In this document: positions 23,102 to 36,059 of the stretch, piece by piece
Position numbering within the stretch: the first letter of the stretch is position 1
Layout: every line of letters starts with the position of its first letter
DNA from: Neostapfia colusana
Taxonomy: Eukaryota > Streptophyta > Magnoliopsida > Poales > Poaceae
Reading direction: 5' to 3'
Assembly: GCA_030760725.1 (NCBI GenBank)
Contig: JASWHV010000019.1
Span: 33,235,944 to 33,299,943 of the forward strand
DNA: 64,000 nucleotides
Notes under the pieces: generated by a model
What the model was told of the DNA's origin: nothing
The model's input: only the letters and a program-made list of their open reading frames with translations
Database searches by the model: none
Translations under genes and position numbers: made by a program

Positions 23102-25005
23102 GAAAATGCCATTTAGTTTTTGTTATTGCTAAAAATTCATTCTTAGGCATAAAACATTTCTGAAATATATGTAAAAATGAATCTAAAATGATCTAAACAT
23201 TTAGGAAGTCTCAAAATATTCTGTTTTGGTATATTTGAGCATTATATATTCTGTATGTGTGTTTATTTTGCTGTTTTAAAGCTGAAATTCACTTTTAGGC
23301 ATAAGAATAAATCTGAAAATATGACAAAAATATGTATACACTTAAGAAATTTCATATAAGGAATTATTGAACATAAAGTTTCAATTTGAAAGTTGATTAG
23401 GAGATCTGAAAATCCTGTTTAGGGGTGGAATATACATGTTTATGCAAAGGTTGTAACTAATAAAGTGAAGCAGTGTGTATGTATGTATGCATGACTTGCA
23501 TGAGTGTATGTGTGGATGATTGCTTATGGAATGTTATTTTTCTTTTGCTATGGGTATGTTGGCATAGTAGAACCAGCCCTAGAGCTGATTCTCATTTTCC
23601 AAGATCAAGACTTCCCATTCCCGGAGCAGCAGGAAGAAGGCAAGTGTCCTTGACCACTTTGCACCTAAGCTAGGAGGTGTAGTTAGAATTATTTGCATTG
23701 TCAATTTAACTATGAAACCTATGCTAGGAAGTTTTCCTTGATTTTCATTATTTGTTTCCTTGTAGCCTGGGTTGGGAGTTATTCGTTATGCTATTTATTT
23801 ATTTACTCATGTTTTTCCATGCTTCGAGTGGAATAAATGGGATATGAGATCATCACTTTGATTATTTACTCTTGAATGGAATATTATGAATTATGCTAGA
23901 GATAGGAATCTAGGCAAGCTAGATGCTTTGGTTGGTGCTGTGTGCACGAGACTCGGGTTTGTGTTTAGTGCTTGCCTGGGTTCTAAGGACCGGTTCATGG
24001 AGCATGTAACCTGGCTTTACCGTGCCAACCACATGCTGAGATGGGTCAGCTTGGCCAATTAATTAGGTGTATTTTCGACGTAGTGTGGGTGTTTGGATGG
24101 TGCGGGGAATAGGTGTCAGCTGGACTACCATAGGAGCTGCAGGGCTCAAGAGGAGGTCACTGCAGTGGGGGGTGGAGCCTCCTAGATGCTGTTATGGGTG
24201 AAACCTCAGTGGGCTCATACTCGTCGGGCATCCCTTTCTAAAGGCCTCGTAGGGATCTCCTGGGTACACACCTGGGAAGTATGAAATGTGGCTAGCTACC
24301 ACAGGCATAATGGAGGTTTTTAGTCCACCCGGCAACGGGGGATGAAATCACTACAAGTGGGTACAGAGGTGCAAACTCTACAGAGTCAAAACTGTCATGA
24401 CAGCCGTGCTTACGGTCAAGAGCGGCTTGGACTTATTTATGATTAGATGATGATGAATGGAGATGTTGAGGATGTTAAGCGGAGAGCTTAACAAAGGGAT
24501 TGGGTTTATGGGATTGGAACCACTTCACTTATGTAGTAATGTAGGTACTTAATAAGCTAAGGAAATAGCTATTAATTGCGTAGTACTTTAACCATGTGTT
24601 CAGCCTTTCCTTGTTCTAGCCTGCATGATATTAATTTCCCACACTTGCTGTGTACCAATGGTACTCAAGCTTGCTTTTCGTTGTTTTACTTGCTGCTCAG
24701 GCTAAAAAAATGAAGTGGTGTACAACAATGAAGACTTTGGTCCTGAAGAAGAGTTCTAGGTTCACGGAGTCCCCCGGGCAACGCCTGTGACGAAGCCCAC
24801 AAGACCATATTTCCGTTGCTTTGTTTATTTTCATGTTATGAACATTTTAGCGTCCTTTGAGACGCTATGTAAGACTTATTTATATTCGAACACCTGGCTT
24901 ATAATATTATGATGTTTCACTATTTGTCGTCACATGTATGAGAAAATGATCCTAGCATACATGTGTGAATCACTTGGTTGTTCTTCAGAAAAACCGAGTG
25001 TGACA
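23102..25005 (+). repeat. 5' LTR of element C, 3' part
   Basis: It matches the 3' LTR from about 32279 to 34853 and ends GAGTGTGACA. The TGTA tract is only about 4 units here (about 23474-23489). It holds the shared CTAAGGACCGGTTCATG block (23983-23999) and the hairpin (24649-24667). Confidence 0.92.
24649..24667 (+). promoter_or_regulatory. Conserved LTR hairpin, element C 5' LTR copy
   Basis: TGTGTACC and GGTACTCA around AAT, with one mismatched pair caused by A-to-T at 24651. It lies 338 nt before the LTR end. Confidence 0.6.
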
Positions 25006-25008
25006 AAG

Positions 25009-25026
25009 TGGCATCAGAGCCAAGGT
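25009..25026 (+). other. Primer binding site of element C
   Basis: TGGCATCAGAGCC, three bases after the LTR end; one T-to-C change from the tRNA-Met consensus. Confidence 0.85.
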
Positions 25027-25226
25027 TGCCCGTAGGAATGTGAACCTAGGTAGAAACGGACGTATTTAAGGACATTATGTTCTTAAAAACTATTTTACAA
25101 AATGTGTTGGGTAAAAGTGTTATTTAACATTGTTCCTCTATTTATTCATCTTGTCTTAACTATAATTCAAAATAGAGTAATTATTTGCTTATCATCTAAC
25201 TCGATTTTAAATATTTTATGTTTTAG

Positions 25227-25996
25227 ATGGTTCGCATGATCCGCACCGCTCCCAAGTCCACTGGAGGAAGAGAACCTGTAGCTGCACCTGCTTTGAGGAA
25301 GGAGAACCACCCTGTGACGTACCACTCTCGCGGGTTAGGTGTAGGGAGCTTGCTGCATCGTCTTCGATGTATGCTCCACGCCGCTGGCAACACCGGCAAG
25401 CTGATCGTACACTACAGCTCTACCAAGACCATTCGCGCAGAGCATGAAGAGTGGAGCTCAGAGATGAGGATCTTCCATGACAACAGGTTGCTCAAGATCC
25501 ACCACTCACCAGCTTGTCGAGCGACACAGGCCGATGCGTAGAAGGATGTCACTTGGGAGGCCATTACCTCTCAGAGTTACATCAACCGTGGTCACCTGGA
25601 TAGGATTAAGTACATGTACGTTCTCCAGGGCGAGAGTGGCATGGCAGAGTACAAGTACCCACCGGTCCAGGAAGGAAGTACCCACGACCACATGGATATG
25701 TGCTTGGAGGATGCAGCTATGCTCAGCACTAGACTACAGGAGTGCCAGCAGGAGCTCCAGGATGTCCGTGACACCCTGAAGAAGACTGAGGCTACACTTC
25801 GTGCTTGCTTGAGAGCGATGGAAAGGGGAGATCAGAATGAGCTGTATGTTTCAAAGAATGACTCCTGGACGCCTGATTCCCCCGACCGCAGCGCGAACAA
25901 GCATCGTCGCACTTCTGCACCGGCTGCTTCCCCACCTAGAACTGAGTCGGGGGCAGCCACAATGAAGATGAAGACCCCGATGAGCCAGCACAGTGA
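25227..25996 (+). pseudogene. ORF0 of element C, disrupted
   Basis: Homologous to B's ORF0 along its whole length. It starts with the same residues (MVRMIRTA) and keeps the Leu/Glu-rich coiled-coil-like stretch (DAAMLSTRLQECQQELQDVR). A stop at 25539 (GAG to TAG) and a 1-bp deletion near 25950 break it. The frame is otherwise kept over 240 codons although the gag-pol of the same element has many stops. No known domain is recognised. Confidence 0.8.
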
Positions 25997-26333
25997 TGCG
26001 AGTCGTTTAGAGTCATTTCTCTTAATCTACCATTTCATCAAGTAGTTGCGTCAAGAACCTATTTATTTGCTTATTAATGTTTGGTGTGTGACGTGAGTTG
26101 TGGAACCATGGGCACTTGTCCACAACCTCCTCTTTATGTTTGCATTTGCTTTCCTGTGGGATATTGTGATGAATAGTTTGCATTTGTTTTTGTATGATAC
26201 ATTATGATTGAAAGTTTATGTGAAATTTTTCTGAGTTGTCTAAATCTCTAATGTTCCAAAAGTTTAAATTTATGCAAGCTACAGGGGAAGTTAATACGTA
26301 ATGATTAAGTTGATATTTAGTTAATCATGATAG

Positions 26334-29300
26334 ATGGCAGAAAGAGGAAGAATTCGTGGTGCCAACCACAACAACAACAATGAGGCCACCAACCCTCCAA
26401 TTCCTGGAGGCCAAGGCAGGGGTGGTTGCCGAGGAGGGGCTGATCCAATTCACCAAATGCTCAACAACCAAAATCAGCTCATCCAGAATTTGACTTAAGT
26501 GGTGGCTAACTTACATCAAGCTCCACCCCCACAGGCTGCACCATGTCAACCAAGGTTGAGTGAGTTTCTAGGAACTCAACCCCCGAAGTTTGCCAGTTTT
26601 GCTGAACCCTTGGAGGCAGATGATTGGCTAAAAACCATTGAAAACAAGATGAGGATCATACAATGTCAAGGACATGAGATGGTGCTGTTTGCCTCTCACC
26701 AGCTGCATGGACCCGCGGCTGATTGGTGGACCGCCTACGTGGCAGCCCACGATGACCCGAGAATATAACTTGGGAGGAGTTCAAGCACAGCTTCTGTAAC
26801 CACTACATTCCAAGGGGAGAACTCAAGAACAAGAGGAAGGAGTTCCTCAGGCTCCAACAAGGCAACATGACAGTGAGGGAATACCTCACCATGTTCACCC
26901 AGCTGTCCCTCTATGCACCAAGGGACATTGAAACTGATGAGCAAAAGCAAGCCTGCTTTATGGAAGGGCTCACCATGGAGATGCAATGTGCCATGTCCTC
27001 CAACGAATATGATAGCTTCCAGAAGATGGTGGACAGGGCATTTATTGTTGAAAGGAAGATGAAGGCCCTGGAGAATGAACACAAGAGAAAAATGGGATGG
27101 CCATATCAAGCTTCGAGCAGCAACACACGCCCACGTCTTGCACCGCAGCTTGTAGGACAGATGAGTCATGCTTTGGTACCCTACTCGACACCGAGAGGAT
27201 ACAACCTAAATTTTAGGCCTTCATCAGCACAGGTACAGCCGCAGCGCCAGTTTCTGCAGCAGCCACGTCCTGCTTATCCACCTCGACCGGTAGGACAAGT
27301 ACCACAAAACCCACCCCAGGACAGCAAAGGTCAGTCACCTAAAGTTGGGGTGCAGTGCTTCAACTGTGGTGAAGTGGGACACTATGCCCACAAGTGCCCG
27401 AAGAAGGAGCCTATGCAGCCACAGCAACTGAACCTGGTGCGTGGAAGGGTGAACCACATGACTATGGAGGAAGCACAAGAGACACCTGATGTGGTGATTG
27501 GTAAGTTTCCTGCAAATTCCCACATTGTGACCATTTTGTTTTATTCTGGTGCTACCTATTCATTCATTGCTCAAGAATTTGTTAAGAAGCATGATCTAGC
27601 AACAACACGAATGAACCATATGTTAGTTGTGAACTCTCCACGGAGAGAGATAAGAACAGGGCAAGTATGCCCTAAGGTGAGTCTATACATTAATGGGGTA
27701 GTATTTACTGCAAACCTCATAGTGATAAACTCACAAGGGATAGATATTATTCTGGGCATGGACTGGTTGACCAAACATAAGGGCATTATCCATTGTTCGA
27801 CTAGAACGGTGGAGTTGACTCATACTAGTGGCACCAAGGTTAAATTCATAGCCGTCCAAGAACCTAGGAGGGACATTAAACTAAATCAAGTGGACGTGAA
27901 ACTTGAAGAGATAAGAGTAATAAAGGAGTATCTAGATGTCTTTTCTGAGAAATTACCAGGTATGTCCCCAGATCGAGAAGTGGAATTCATGATCGAATTA
28001 ATGCCTAGAACAACCCCGATATATAAGAGGCCCTACCAGATGGATTCCAAGCAGGTAGAAGAGCTCAAAGAACATATCCGGGAATTGACGGAAAAAGGGT
28101 ACATTCGACCTAGTTCCTCACCTTGGGGAGCTCCAGTAATATTTGTGCCCAAGAAGGATGGAACCTAGAGGTTGTGCGTAGACTACCGCGCACTTAATGA
28201 GGTGACCATAAAAAACAAGTACCTGTTGCCTCGCATTGAAGACTTGTTCGACCAGCTAAAGGGGCATGTGTGTTTTCCAAGATTGATCTTAGATATGGAT
28301 ATCACCAACTAAAGATAAGGCCATCCGACATTCCCAAGACAGCTTTCGTCTCTCGGTACGGGCTGTATGAATACACGGTCATGCCGTTCAGGTTAACCAA
28401 TGCCCCGACATACTTCATTTACCTCATGAACAAGGTATTTATGTAATACTTGGACAAGTTTGTGGTGGTTTTCATTGATGACATTCTCATTTTCTCCAAA
28501 GATGAAAAGGAACATGAGAAGCACTTAAGATTGGTGTTGCGAAAATTGCGAGAACACCAACTTTATGCCAAGCTAAGTAAATGTGAGTTTTGGCTGAAAA
28601 GAGTCCCCTTATTAGGACATATAATCTCAGAAGTAGGAATATCCTTGGATCCCGCCAAGATTGCGGATGTGCAGAAGTGGAAGACTTCTGAAAATGTCGG
28701 GGAAATCCGGAGCTTCTTAGGCTTGGTCAGATACTACCAACGATTTATTGAGGGGTTCTCCAAGATCTCAAGGCCTCTCACCAAGATGTTAGAAAAGGGA
28801 ATCACATTCACATGGACACCGGAGTGTGAGGTAAGTTTCCAAGAATTAAAGAAAAGATTGACAACAGCCCCAGTGCTAGTCATGCCAGATATGCAGAAAA
28901 ATTTTTCAGTATATTGTGATGCTTCTGGACACGGATTGGGATGTGTCCTCATGCAAGATGGACATATCGTGGCATATGCTTCCAGGCAGCTTCGGAAACA
29001 TGAGAAGAACTATCCTACACATGACCTAGAGCTAGCCGCAGTGGTCCACACTTTGAAACTTTGGAGGCACTATTTAATGGGAAAGAGGACAGAGATATAT
29101 ACTGACCATAAAAGTTTGGAGTACATTTTCACACAGCCAGATCATAATCTCAGACAAAGGCGATGGTTAGAGTTGATCAACGACTTTGATGTGGGTATCA
29201 ACTATCATCCGGGAAAGGCAAACATCGTGGCAGATGCTTTAAGCCGAAAGATACATGTCAACATGTTGAGATTAAATGACACACCTACAGAATTGCATGA

Positions 29301-30800
29301 GGAATTCGTAAGACTCAATTTATGTCTCGTGAATAATGGTGAGGCCATCGCAATGGAAGTGGAGTCCACAATGGAGCAGGACATACGCAACGGTCAGAAA
29401 GATGATGAGAAAATTCAGGAGATCAAAATACTCATCAAAGAGAATAAAACTCCTGGGTTTAGGGAGGATGAACAAGGCACGATATGGCATGGAAAAAGGA
29501 TATGTGTGCTTGAGATAAAGGAGATCCGCGAATTGATTCTGGGAGAAGCTCATGATTCTGACTACTCCATTCATCCTGGGAGTACGAAGATGTATCATGA
29601 TCTCAAAAGCAGGTACTGGTAGTACGGCATGAAACGAGATGTCGCAGAACATGTTGCCTTGTGTGACACGTGCCAGTTGGTGAAAGCAGAACATCAACGA
29701 CTTGCGGGATTGTTGCAACCACTCAAAGTGACCGAATGGAAATGGGAAGAAATAAGCATGGACTTCATAGTTGGACTGCCTAGAAACCAATCGGGATATG
29801 ATTCAATATGGGTCATAGTCGATAGACTGACTAAGGTAGCTCATTTCATCCCTGTGAAAAAAAATTACATCGGTTCCAAATTGGCTGAATTGTACATGTC
29901 CAGAATTGTGTGTTTTCATGGGGTGCCAAGGAATATAGTGTCAGATTGAGGAACACAGTTTACCTCAAGATTCTGGCAGAAGTTACACGAAACCATGGGG
30001 ACTCATCTAAATTGCAGTTCTGCATATCATCCACAGACTGATGGGCAGACAGAAAGAACAAATCAAATCCTTGAGGACATGTTGGGAGCTTGTGCACTCA
30101 AGAACAATAGGAGTTGGGACAAGAACTTACCATATGCCGAGTTCTCCTATAATAACAGCTACCAGGCTAGCATGAAGATGTCCCCCTTTGAGGCGTTGTA
30201 TGGGAGAAAGTGCAGAACTATGTTGTTTTAGAATCAAACTGGAGAAAGCAAAGTATTTGGGCCAAAAGTGCTACAAGATGCTGAGGCGAAAGTGACAGAA
30301 ATCCGTAACAACTTGAGAATAGCTTAGACCATACAAAAGAGCTATGCGGATATACGGAGAAGAGAGCTCACCTTCGAAGTAGGGGACTACGTCTATCTCA
30401 AAGTGTCTCCTATCAAAGGGCTTCATCGGTTCAAAGTAAAAGGAAAACTATCGCCTCGATATATCAGACCTTTCCAGATTCTAGAACGGAAAGGTGAAGT
30501 TGCATATCGATTGGAATTACCGTCACGGCTGTCAGATGTACATGATTTGTTTCATGTGTCACAACTCAAAAAGTGCCTGAGAACACCTGAAGAGAGGTTA
30601 CCAATGAACGAGATAGATGTCTGAGAAGACCTTTCATATGCCGAACACCCGGTCAAAAATCTTGAGAAGATGGAACGCATCACAAGGAACAAAAGAGTCC
30701 AAATGTGCAAAGTGCAGTTAAAGCATCACTCGGAAGAAGAAGCCACATGAGAGAGAGAGAGGACGAACTCAAGGCACAGTTCCCGGATCTATTCCCCTAA
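26334..30800 (+). pseudogene. gag-pol polyprotein of element C, heavily decayed
   Basis: Same layout as B: gag from ATG 26334, CCHC knuckle (about 27358-27400), protease, RT (FIDD near 28480), RNase H (about 28915), integrase (about 29550-30200) and chromodomain-like tail to about 30800. Stops compared with B: 26496, 28166, 28444, 29620, 29947, 30229, 30326, 30622 and 30749. One-base deletions are near 26757 and 28262, and a small insertion is near 30755. The catalytic protease Asp is replaced by Tyr (codon 27542-27544, reading FYSGA). The element cannot move on its own. Confidence 0.93.
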
Positions 30801-30830
30801 GATCACCAAATCTCGAGGACGAGATTTCTT

Positions 30831-30846
30831 TTAAGGGGGGTAGATT
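30831..30846 (+). other. Polypurine tract of element C
   Basis: TTAAGGGGGGTAGATT directly before TGTAACATCCC, identical to the PPT of A. Confidence 0.9.
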
Positions 30847-32652
30847 TGTAACATCCCAAAATTTGTAAAGTTGAATTCCAATCAAATGGACGTATTGCAT
30901 GTTGAGAAGGACTTGAAATTCAAACCAAAATTTGAATTTGAAGGAGAAACAAAAAAGAAAAGGAAAAGAAAAACTGCCACTAGGCCGAAATTCACCCGAG
31001 CAGCCCATTCAGCCCGTGCCCCCCTCCCTCTCTTCCTCCCATTAACGTGTCGGCCCCACCCATCGGTGCCATCTTCTTCCCCCAACCGCCTGCATTTTTC
31101 CCGCGCGGACTCCACGTGCCGCCCGCCTCCGATTTCCTCGCATGCAACCGCACAAATCCGCCCCACCCACAATTGTTCCGCACGCACCCACTTCGGGCTC
31201 CACGCCAATTTAAACACCCGCAAACCACCTCTGTTCTCCACCCCGATCGCATCTTTGGTTCGCCGGTGAGTGCATCTGCCACCCCGATGAAATTCTCCCT
31301 GTACTGTGCCGTTTCTTTCCTTCTAACCGGCCTCGCGTCTCTGCTGTAGCTTGCACTAGCCGTAGACCTTCACCTCGGGACGAGTCTTCGACGAGCAAAC
31401 TGACGCTGCCGATTACTGGTAAGGTCTAGCCGCCGGTCGCCGCCGAAGCCCCCGATTTTCCCCGTTTTGATCCAGTTCTGACCATTAGTACGCCATCTCC
31501 AGAGAACAGGGAGCCCTGACGACCAACAATCCGGGAGGGAACAAGAACCGAGCGTGCTGCCAACGATCACCGCCGCGTTCCGCCGTACGATGCCGTCACC
31601 GAGCAGGTTCCGATCCATTCGGGTTCAAGAAAACTGCCGAGGTGAGACCCCCTACCCCTCCGCAGTCGATCTGTGCAAGAAAATACTAGTTTCCGTGTGT
31701 GTTGAGGCAATTCCCAAGCTTCGCCGACGAGCTCACCGTCCCCGCGCCGGGCGCCGCCACGCACGCGGGCTGGCTCCGGCCAGAGCGACGTGGCCCTCTG
31801 TGGCCCGTCCATTTTACATCGCACGGATGAAAATAGATCGCTCCGTACCCCTTCACGTTATAATCTCAGCCCTCCAATTAAAATCCGACGGTCCAGGTCG
31901 ATCCCGCAGTCTAACAGCCGGACTTTTCACAAGCTACCCCCTGGCACGCTAGGGAATTTTAATCTAACCCCGGATTCTTCTGAGCTACCCCCAAGTAAAG
32001 CTGATTTAGCCCCTGGATAATTAGAAAATTAGGAAAAACTTTCTGTTTTACATGTTTAGACCCCTGGACTTTAGAAAAATAATATTTTAGGTCCTGCAGT
32101 GGTCTGTATTTGCAATTCAAACCCTGTACAACATCTGATTTGGGAAATTAATCATTTGAATATGATTTGAATTCAAATAGGGATGCAAACACATGTGCAA
32201 GTTACAGTTTAAACTTTCCTAGCAATTTGAAAATATTTAGAGTAATCTGAGAACTGTTTTAAGTTGCAAACGAAATCTGAAAATGCCATTTAGTTTCTGT
32301 TATTGCTAAAAATTCATTCTTAGGCATAAAACAATTCTGAAATATATTTGAAAATGAATCTAAAATGATCTAAACATTTAGGAAGTCTCAAAATATTCTG
32401 TTTTGCTATATTTGAGCAATATATATTTTGTATATGTGTTTATTTTGCTGTTTTAAAGCTGAAATTCACTTTTAGGCATAAGAATAAATCTGAAAATATG
32501 AGAAAAATATGTATACACTTAAGAAATGTCATATAAGGAATTATTGAACATAGAGTTTCATTTTGAAAGTTGGTTAGGAGATCTGAAAATCCTGTTTAGG
32601 GGTGGAATATACATGTTTATGCAAAGTTTGTAACTAATAAAGTGAAGCAATG

Positions 32653-33342
32653 TGTATGTATGTATGTATGTATGTATGTATGTATGTATGTATGTATGTA
32701 TGTATGTATGTATGTATGTATGTATGTATGTATGTATGTATGTATGTATGTATGTATGTATGTATGTATGTATGTATGTATGTATGTATGTATGTATGTA
32801 TGTATGTATGTATGTATGTATGTATGTATGTATGTATGTATGTATGTATGTATGTATGTATGTATGTATGTATGTATGTATGTATGTATGTATGTATGTA
32901 TGTATGTATGTATGTATGTATGTATGTATGTATGTATGTATGTATGTATGTATGTATGTATGTATGTATGTATGTATGTATGTATGTATGTATGTATGTA
33001 TGTATGTATGTATGTATGTATGTATGTATGTATGTATGTATGTATGTATGTATGTATGTATGTATGTATGTATGTATGTATGTATGTATGTATGTATGTA
33101 TGTATGTATGTATGTATGTATGTATGTATGTATGTATGTATGTATGTATGTATGTATGTATGTATGTATGTATGTATGTATGTATGTATGTATGTATGTA
33201 TGTATGTATGTATGTATGTATGTATGTATGTATGTATGTATGTATGTATGTATGTATGTATGTATGTATGTATGTATGTATGTATGTATGTATGTATGTA
33301 TGTATGTATGTATGTATGTATGTATGTATGTATGTATGTATG
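32653..33342. repeat. (TGTA)n microsatellite, about 172 copies
   Basis: A pure tetranucleotide array of about 690 bp. It is open in every frame and yields MYVC-repeat and IHTY-repeat ORFs on both strands that are not genes. The 5' LTR of the same element has about 4 copies. Confidence 0.97.
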
Positions 33343-34496
33343 ACTTGCATGAGTGTATGTGTGGATGATTGCTTATGGAATGTTATTTTCTTTTTCTATG
33401 GGTATGTTGGCATGAGTAGAACCAGCCCCAGAGCTGGTTCTCACTTTCCAAGATCAAGACTTTTCATTTCTGGAGCAGCAGGAAGAAGGCAAGTCCTTGA
33501 CCACTTTGCACCTAAGCTAGGAGGTGTAGTTAGAATTATTTGCAATGTCAATTTAACTATAAAACCCATGCTAGGAAGTTTCCCTAGATTTTTATTATCT
33601 GTTTCCTTGTACCCTGGGTTGGGATAGTTATTCATTATGCTATTTATTTATTTATGCATGTTTAGCCATGCTTGGAGTGAGATAAATGGGATATGAGATC
33701 ATCACCTTGATTATTTACCCTTGAATGGAATAATATGAATTATGCTAGAGATAGGAATCTAGGCAAGCTAGATGCTTGTGTTGGTGCCGCGTGCACGAGA
33801 CTCGGGTTTGTGTTTAGTGCTTGCCTGGGTTCTAAGGACCGGTTCATGGAGCATGTAACCTGGCTTTACCGTGCCAACCACATGCTGAGATGGGGCAGCT
33901 TGGCCAATTAATTAGGTGTATTTTCGACATAGTGTGGGTGTTTGGATGGTGCGGGGAATAGGTGTCAGCTGGACTACCATAGGAATCGCAAGGCTCAAGA
34001 GGAGGTCACTGCAGCGGGGGTGGAGCCTCCTAGATGATGTTAGGGGTGAAACCTTAGTGGGCTCATAGTCGTCAGGAATCCCTTTGTAAAGGCCTCGTAG
34101 TGATCTCCTGGCTACACACCTGGGAAGTGTGAAATGTGGCTAGCTACCACAGGCATAATGGAGGTTTTTAGTTCACCCGGCAACGGGGGATGAAATCACT
34201 ACATGTGGGTACAGTGGTGCAAACTCTATAGAGTCAAAATTGTCATGACAGTCATGCTCACGGTCAATAGTGGCTTGGACTTATTCATGATTAGGTGATG
34301 ATGAATGGAGATGTTAAGGATGTTAAGCGGGGAGCTTAACAATGGGATTGGGTTTATGGGATTGGGACCACTTCATTTATGTAGTAATGTAGGTGCTTCA
34401 TAAGCTAAGGAAATAGGTATTAATTGCATAGTGCTTTATCCATGTGTTCAGCCTTTCCTTGTTATAGCCTGCATGACATTAATTTCCCACACTTGC

Positions 34497-34515
34497 TGAG
34501 TACCAATGGTACTCA
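34497..34515 (+). promoter_or_regulatory. Conserved LTR hairpin, element C 3' LTR copy
   Basis: TGAGTACC and GGTACTCA form a perfect 8-bp stem around AAT, 338 nt before the LTR end. Confidence 0.7.
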
Positions 34516-34853
34516 AGCTTGCTTTTCATTGGTTTACTTGCTGCTCAGGCCAAAGAAATGAGGTGGTGTACAACAATGAAGACTTTGGTCCTGAAGAAGG
34601 GTTCTAGGTTCACGGAGTCCCCCGAGAAACGCCTATGACGGAGCCCACAAGATCATATTTCCGATGCTTTGTTTATTTTCATGTTATGAACATTTTATCG
34701 TCCTTTTAGACACTATGTAAGACTTATTTGTATTCGAACACCTGGCTTTTAATATTATTGTGTTTCACTATTTGTCGTCACATGAATGAGAAAATAATCC
34801 TGGCATACATGTGTGAATCACATGGTTGTTCTTCGGAAAAACTGGGTGTGACA

Positions 34854-36059
34854 CGCCACCTCTGTGGTATTTTCTTCAGAATCCTCTGAAATTTGCAGAG
34901 ATCCCACTGGTTCAATATCAAGCTTCTCACAGATTGCTTTGATGTTTGCCTTTATATACCTCTGGTGCCTCTTCCTGGCCAAGCTTTTCTTGTGTTGCTT
35001 AACCTTCTCAATCATGAACATGATGTAAAGTGCATAGCCACAGGACCTATTCGGAGTGATTGAGATGTTCACAATGTCATTGTAGATATATTTAAAGACA
35101 TTTAAAGTCCTTCTCTTGCTTATTACTTTCATCAAGGTCCTTAGAGTTCCTTGAATTTGCCTTGCATCTCCATCCTTTGGAGCAATAGTCTTCCTCAAAA
35201 TTCTGTTAAGCACGGCAAAGAATGGCTTCAAGTACTTTGTGGTAGGTGCCTTGTATGGCATTCTTGTGTCATAGAGGAAGTCCAGCTCATCCTTCTCCGA
35301 AGGCTTCAAGTTGTGAATCACAAGCTCATTTTTCAAAGTGTCATCGATATGGAGTATCCTGGCAAACTCCTCATAAGTGACACTATACTTGGATCCATGA
35401 GTCATCCAAGTGATCTCATCTCCATCAACATGGGCAAAGTAGAGAGTTGAGTAAAATTGAGTGATGACTTCATTGTTCCAATTATATTGGAAGGATAGGA
35501 TATCCTTCAAGCCATGCCTCTCCAATGCCTCCAAGACTTCATGATATGCTTGACAGTTCTTGAATTGTAGATGAGTCATGTCCAACGATTGACTGGCAAC
35601 CACTGGATTTTTCATCTTCCTGTAGACATGCTCATAATAATCAGCATGGAAGTGGCTCCAGAACCTCGGGTCAGCTGATTGCTTTGGCTGCTCATAGACT
35701 TCAATCTTTCTGAGCTTGTCAGCCAAGTCATTTCCTTTACCCTTGAAATCATCTTCTGAGGGCTGCCTATTTTTCTATACGGGAGGTTTCATCTTTAGTG
35801 GACCAATGGGTCCACTTGCAAGTCCTTTGCCCTTGTCGGTGCTTCTCCTTGGTGCCGTTGAGCTGACACCTAAACCATCCTTGGCAGATGGCTTTTTGAT
35901 TACCACCTTCCTCTTTCTTGGTAGCACTTCATCAGGAGGAGAATCAATTGCATCATGGTCATGGCGCTTCTTGCTTCTTAGCTCTCTTGCTCTGGCCACT
36001 CTATTGCGGTCACGCTCAGCTTCATAATCAAACATGCTTTCATATGATGCGGACGGCAT
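34854..36059 (-). pseudogene. env-like extra ORF of element G, cut by element C
   Basis: A frame of 402 codons from ATG 36059 to the C insertion point, with one stop (35775-35777). The basic N-terminus (about residues 15-70) includes RKRKVV, which could be nuclear-targeting. The main part (about 110-400) contains SLDMTHLQFKNC and RKTIAPKDGD. It resembles what I remember as the plant transposon-linked domain found with copia elements (Pfam PF20167 type); I could not run the search. I see no signal peptide or membrane segment, so env-like refers to position only. The last residues before the break are TTEVA; the frame then reads into C's LTR. An alternative is a gag-like or unrelated accessory protein. 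Confidence 0.7.

Larger units (their letters stand above)
23102..34853 (+). mobile_element. Element C: Ty3/gypsy (Tekay-type) with ORF0, strongly decayed
   Basis: In the window: the last 1904 bp of the 5' LTR (23102-25005), PBS, ORF0 remnant, gag-pol remnant, PPT and a full 3' LTR (30847-34853). The left part of the 5' LTR must lie left of A, outside the window. About 8 differences in the first 160 aligned LTR bases by hand count suggest it is older than A. It interrupts the env-like ORF of G at 34854. Its family is related to B. Confidence 0.93.
30847..34853 (+). repeat. 3' LTR of element C
   Basis: It runs from TGTAACATCCC to TGGGTGTGACA (4007 bp, including about 690 bp of TGTA repeats). 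It holds the shared CTAAGGACCGGTTCATG block (33832-33848), the hairpin (34497-34515) and a TTCCG motif near 34660. No AATAAA occurs at the expected place. CGCCA (34854-34858) would be the right TSD. Confidence 0.93.

Noticed and set aside
32634..33627. Long ORFs of MYVC or IHTY repeats on both strands
   Set aside because: They are translations of the TGTA microsatellite, which has no stop codon in any frame; they end where the array ends.
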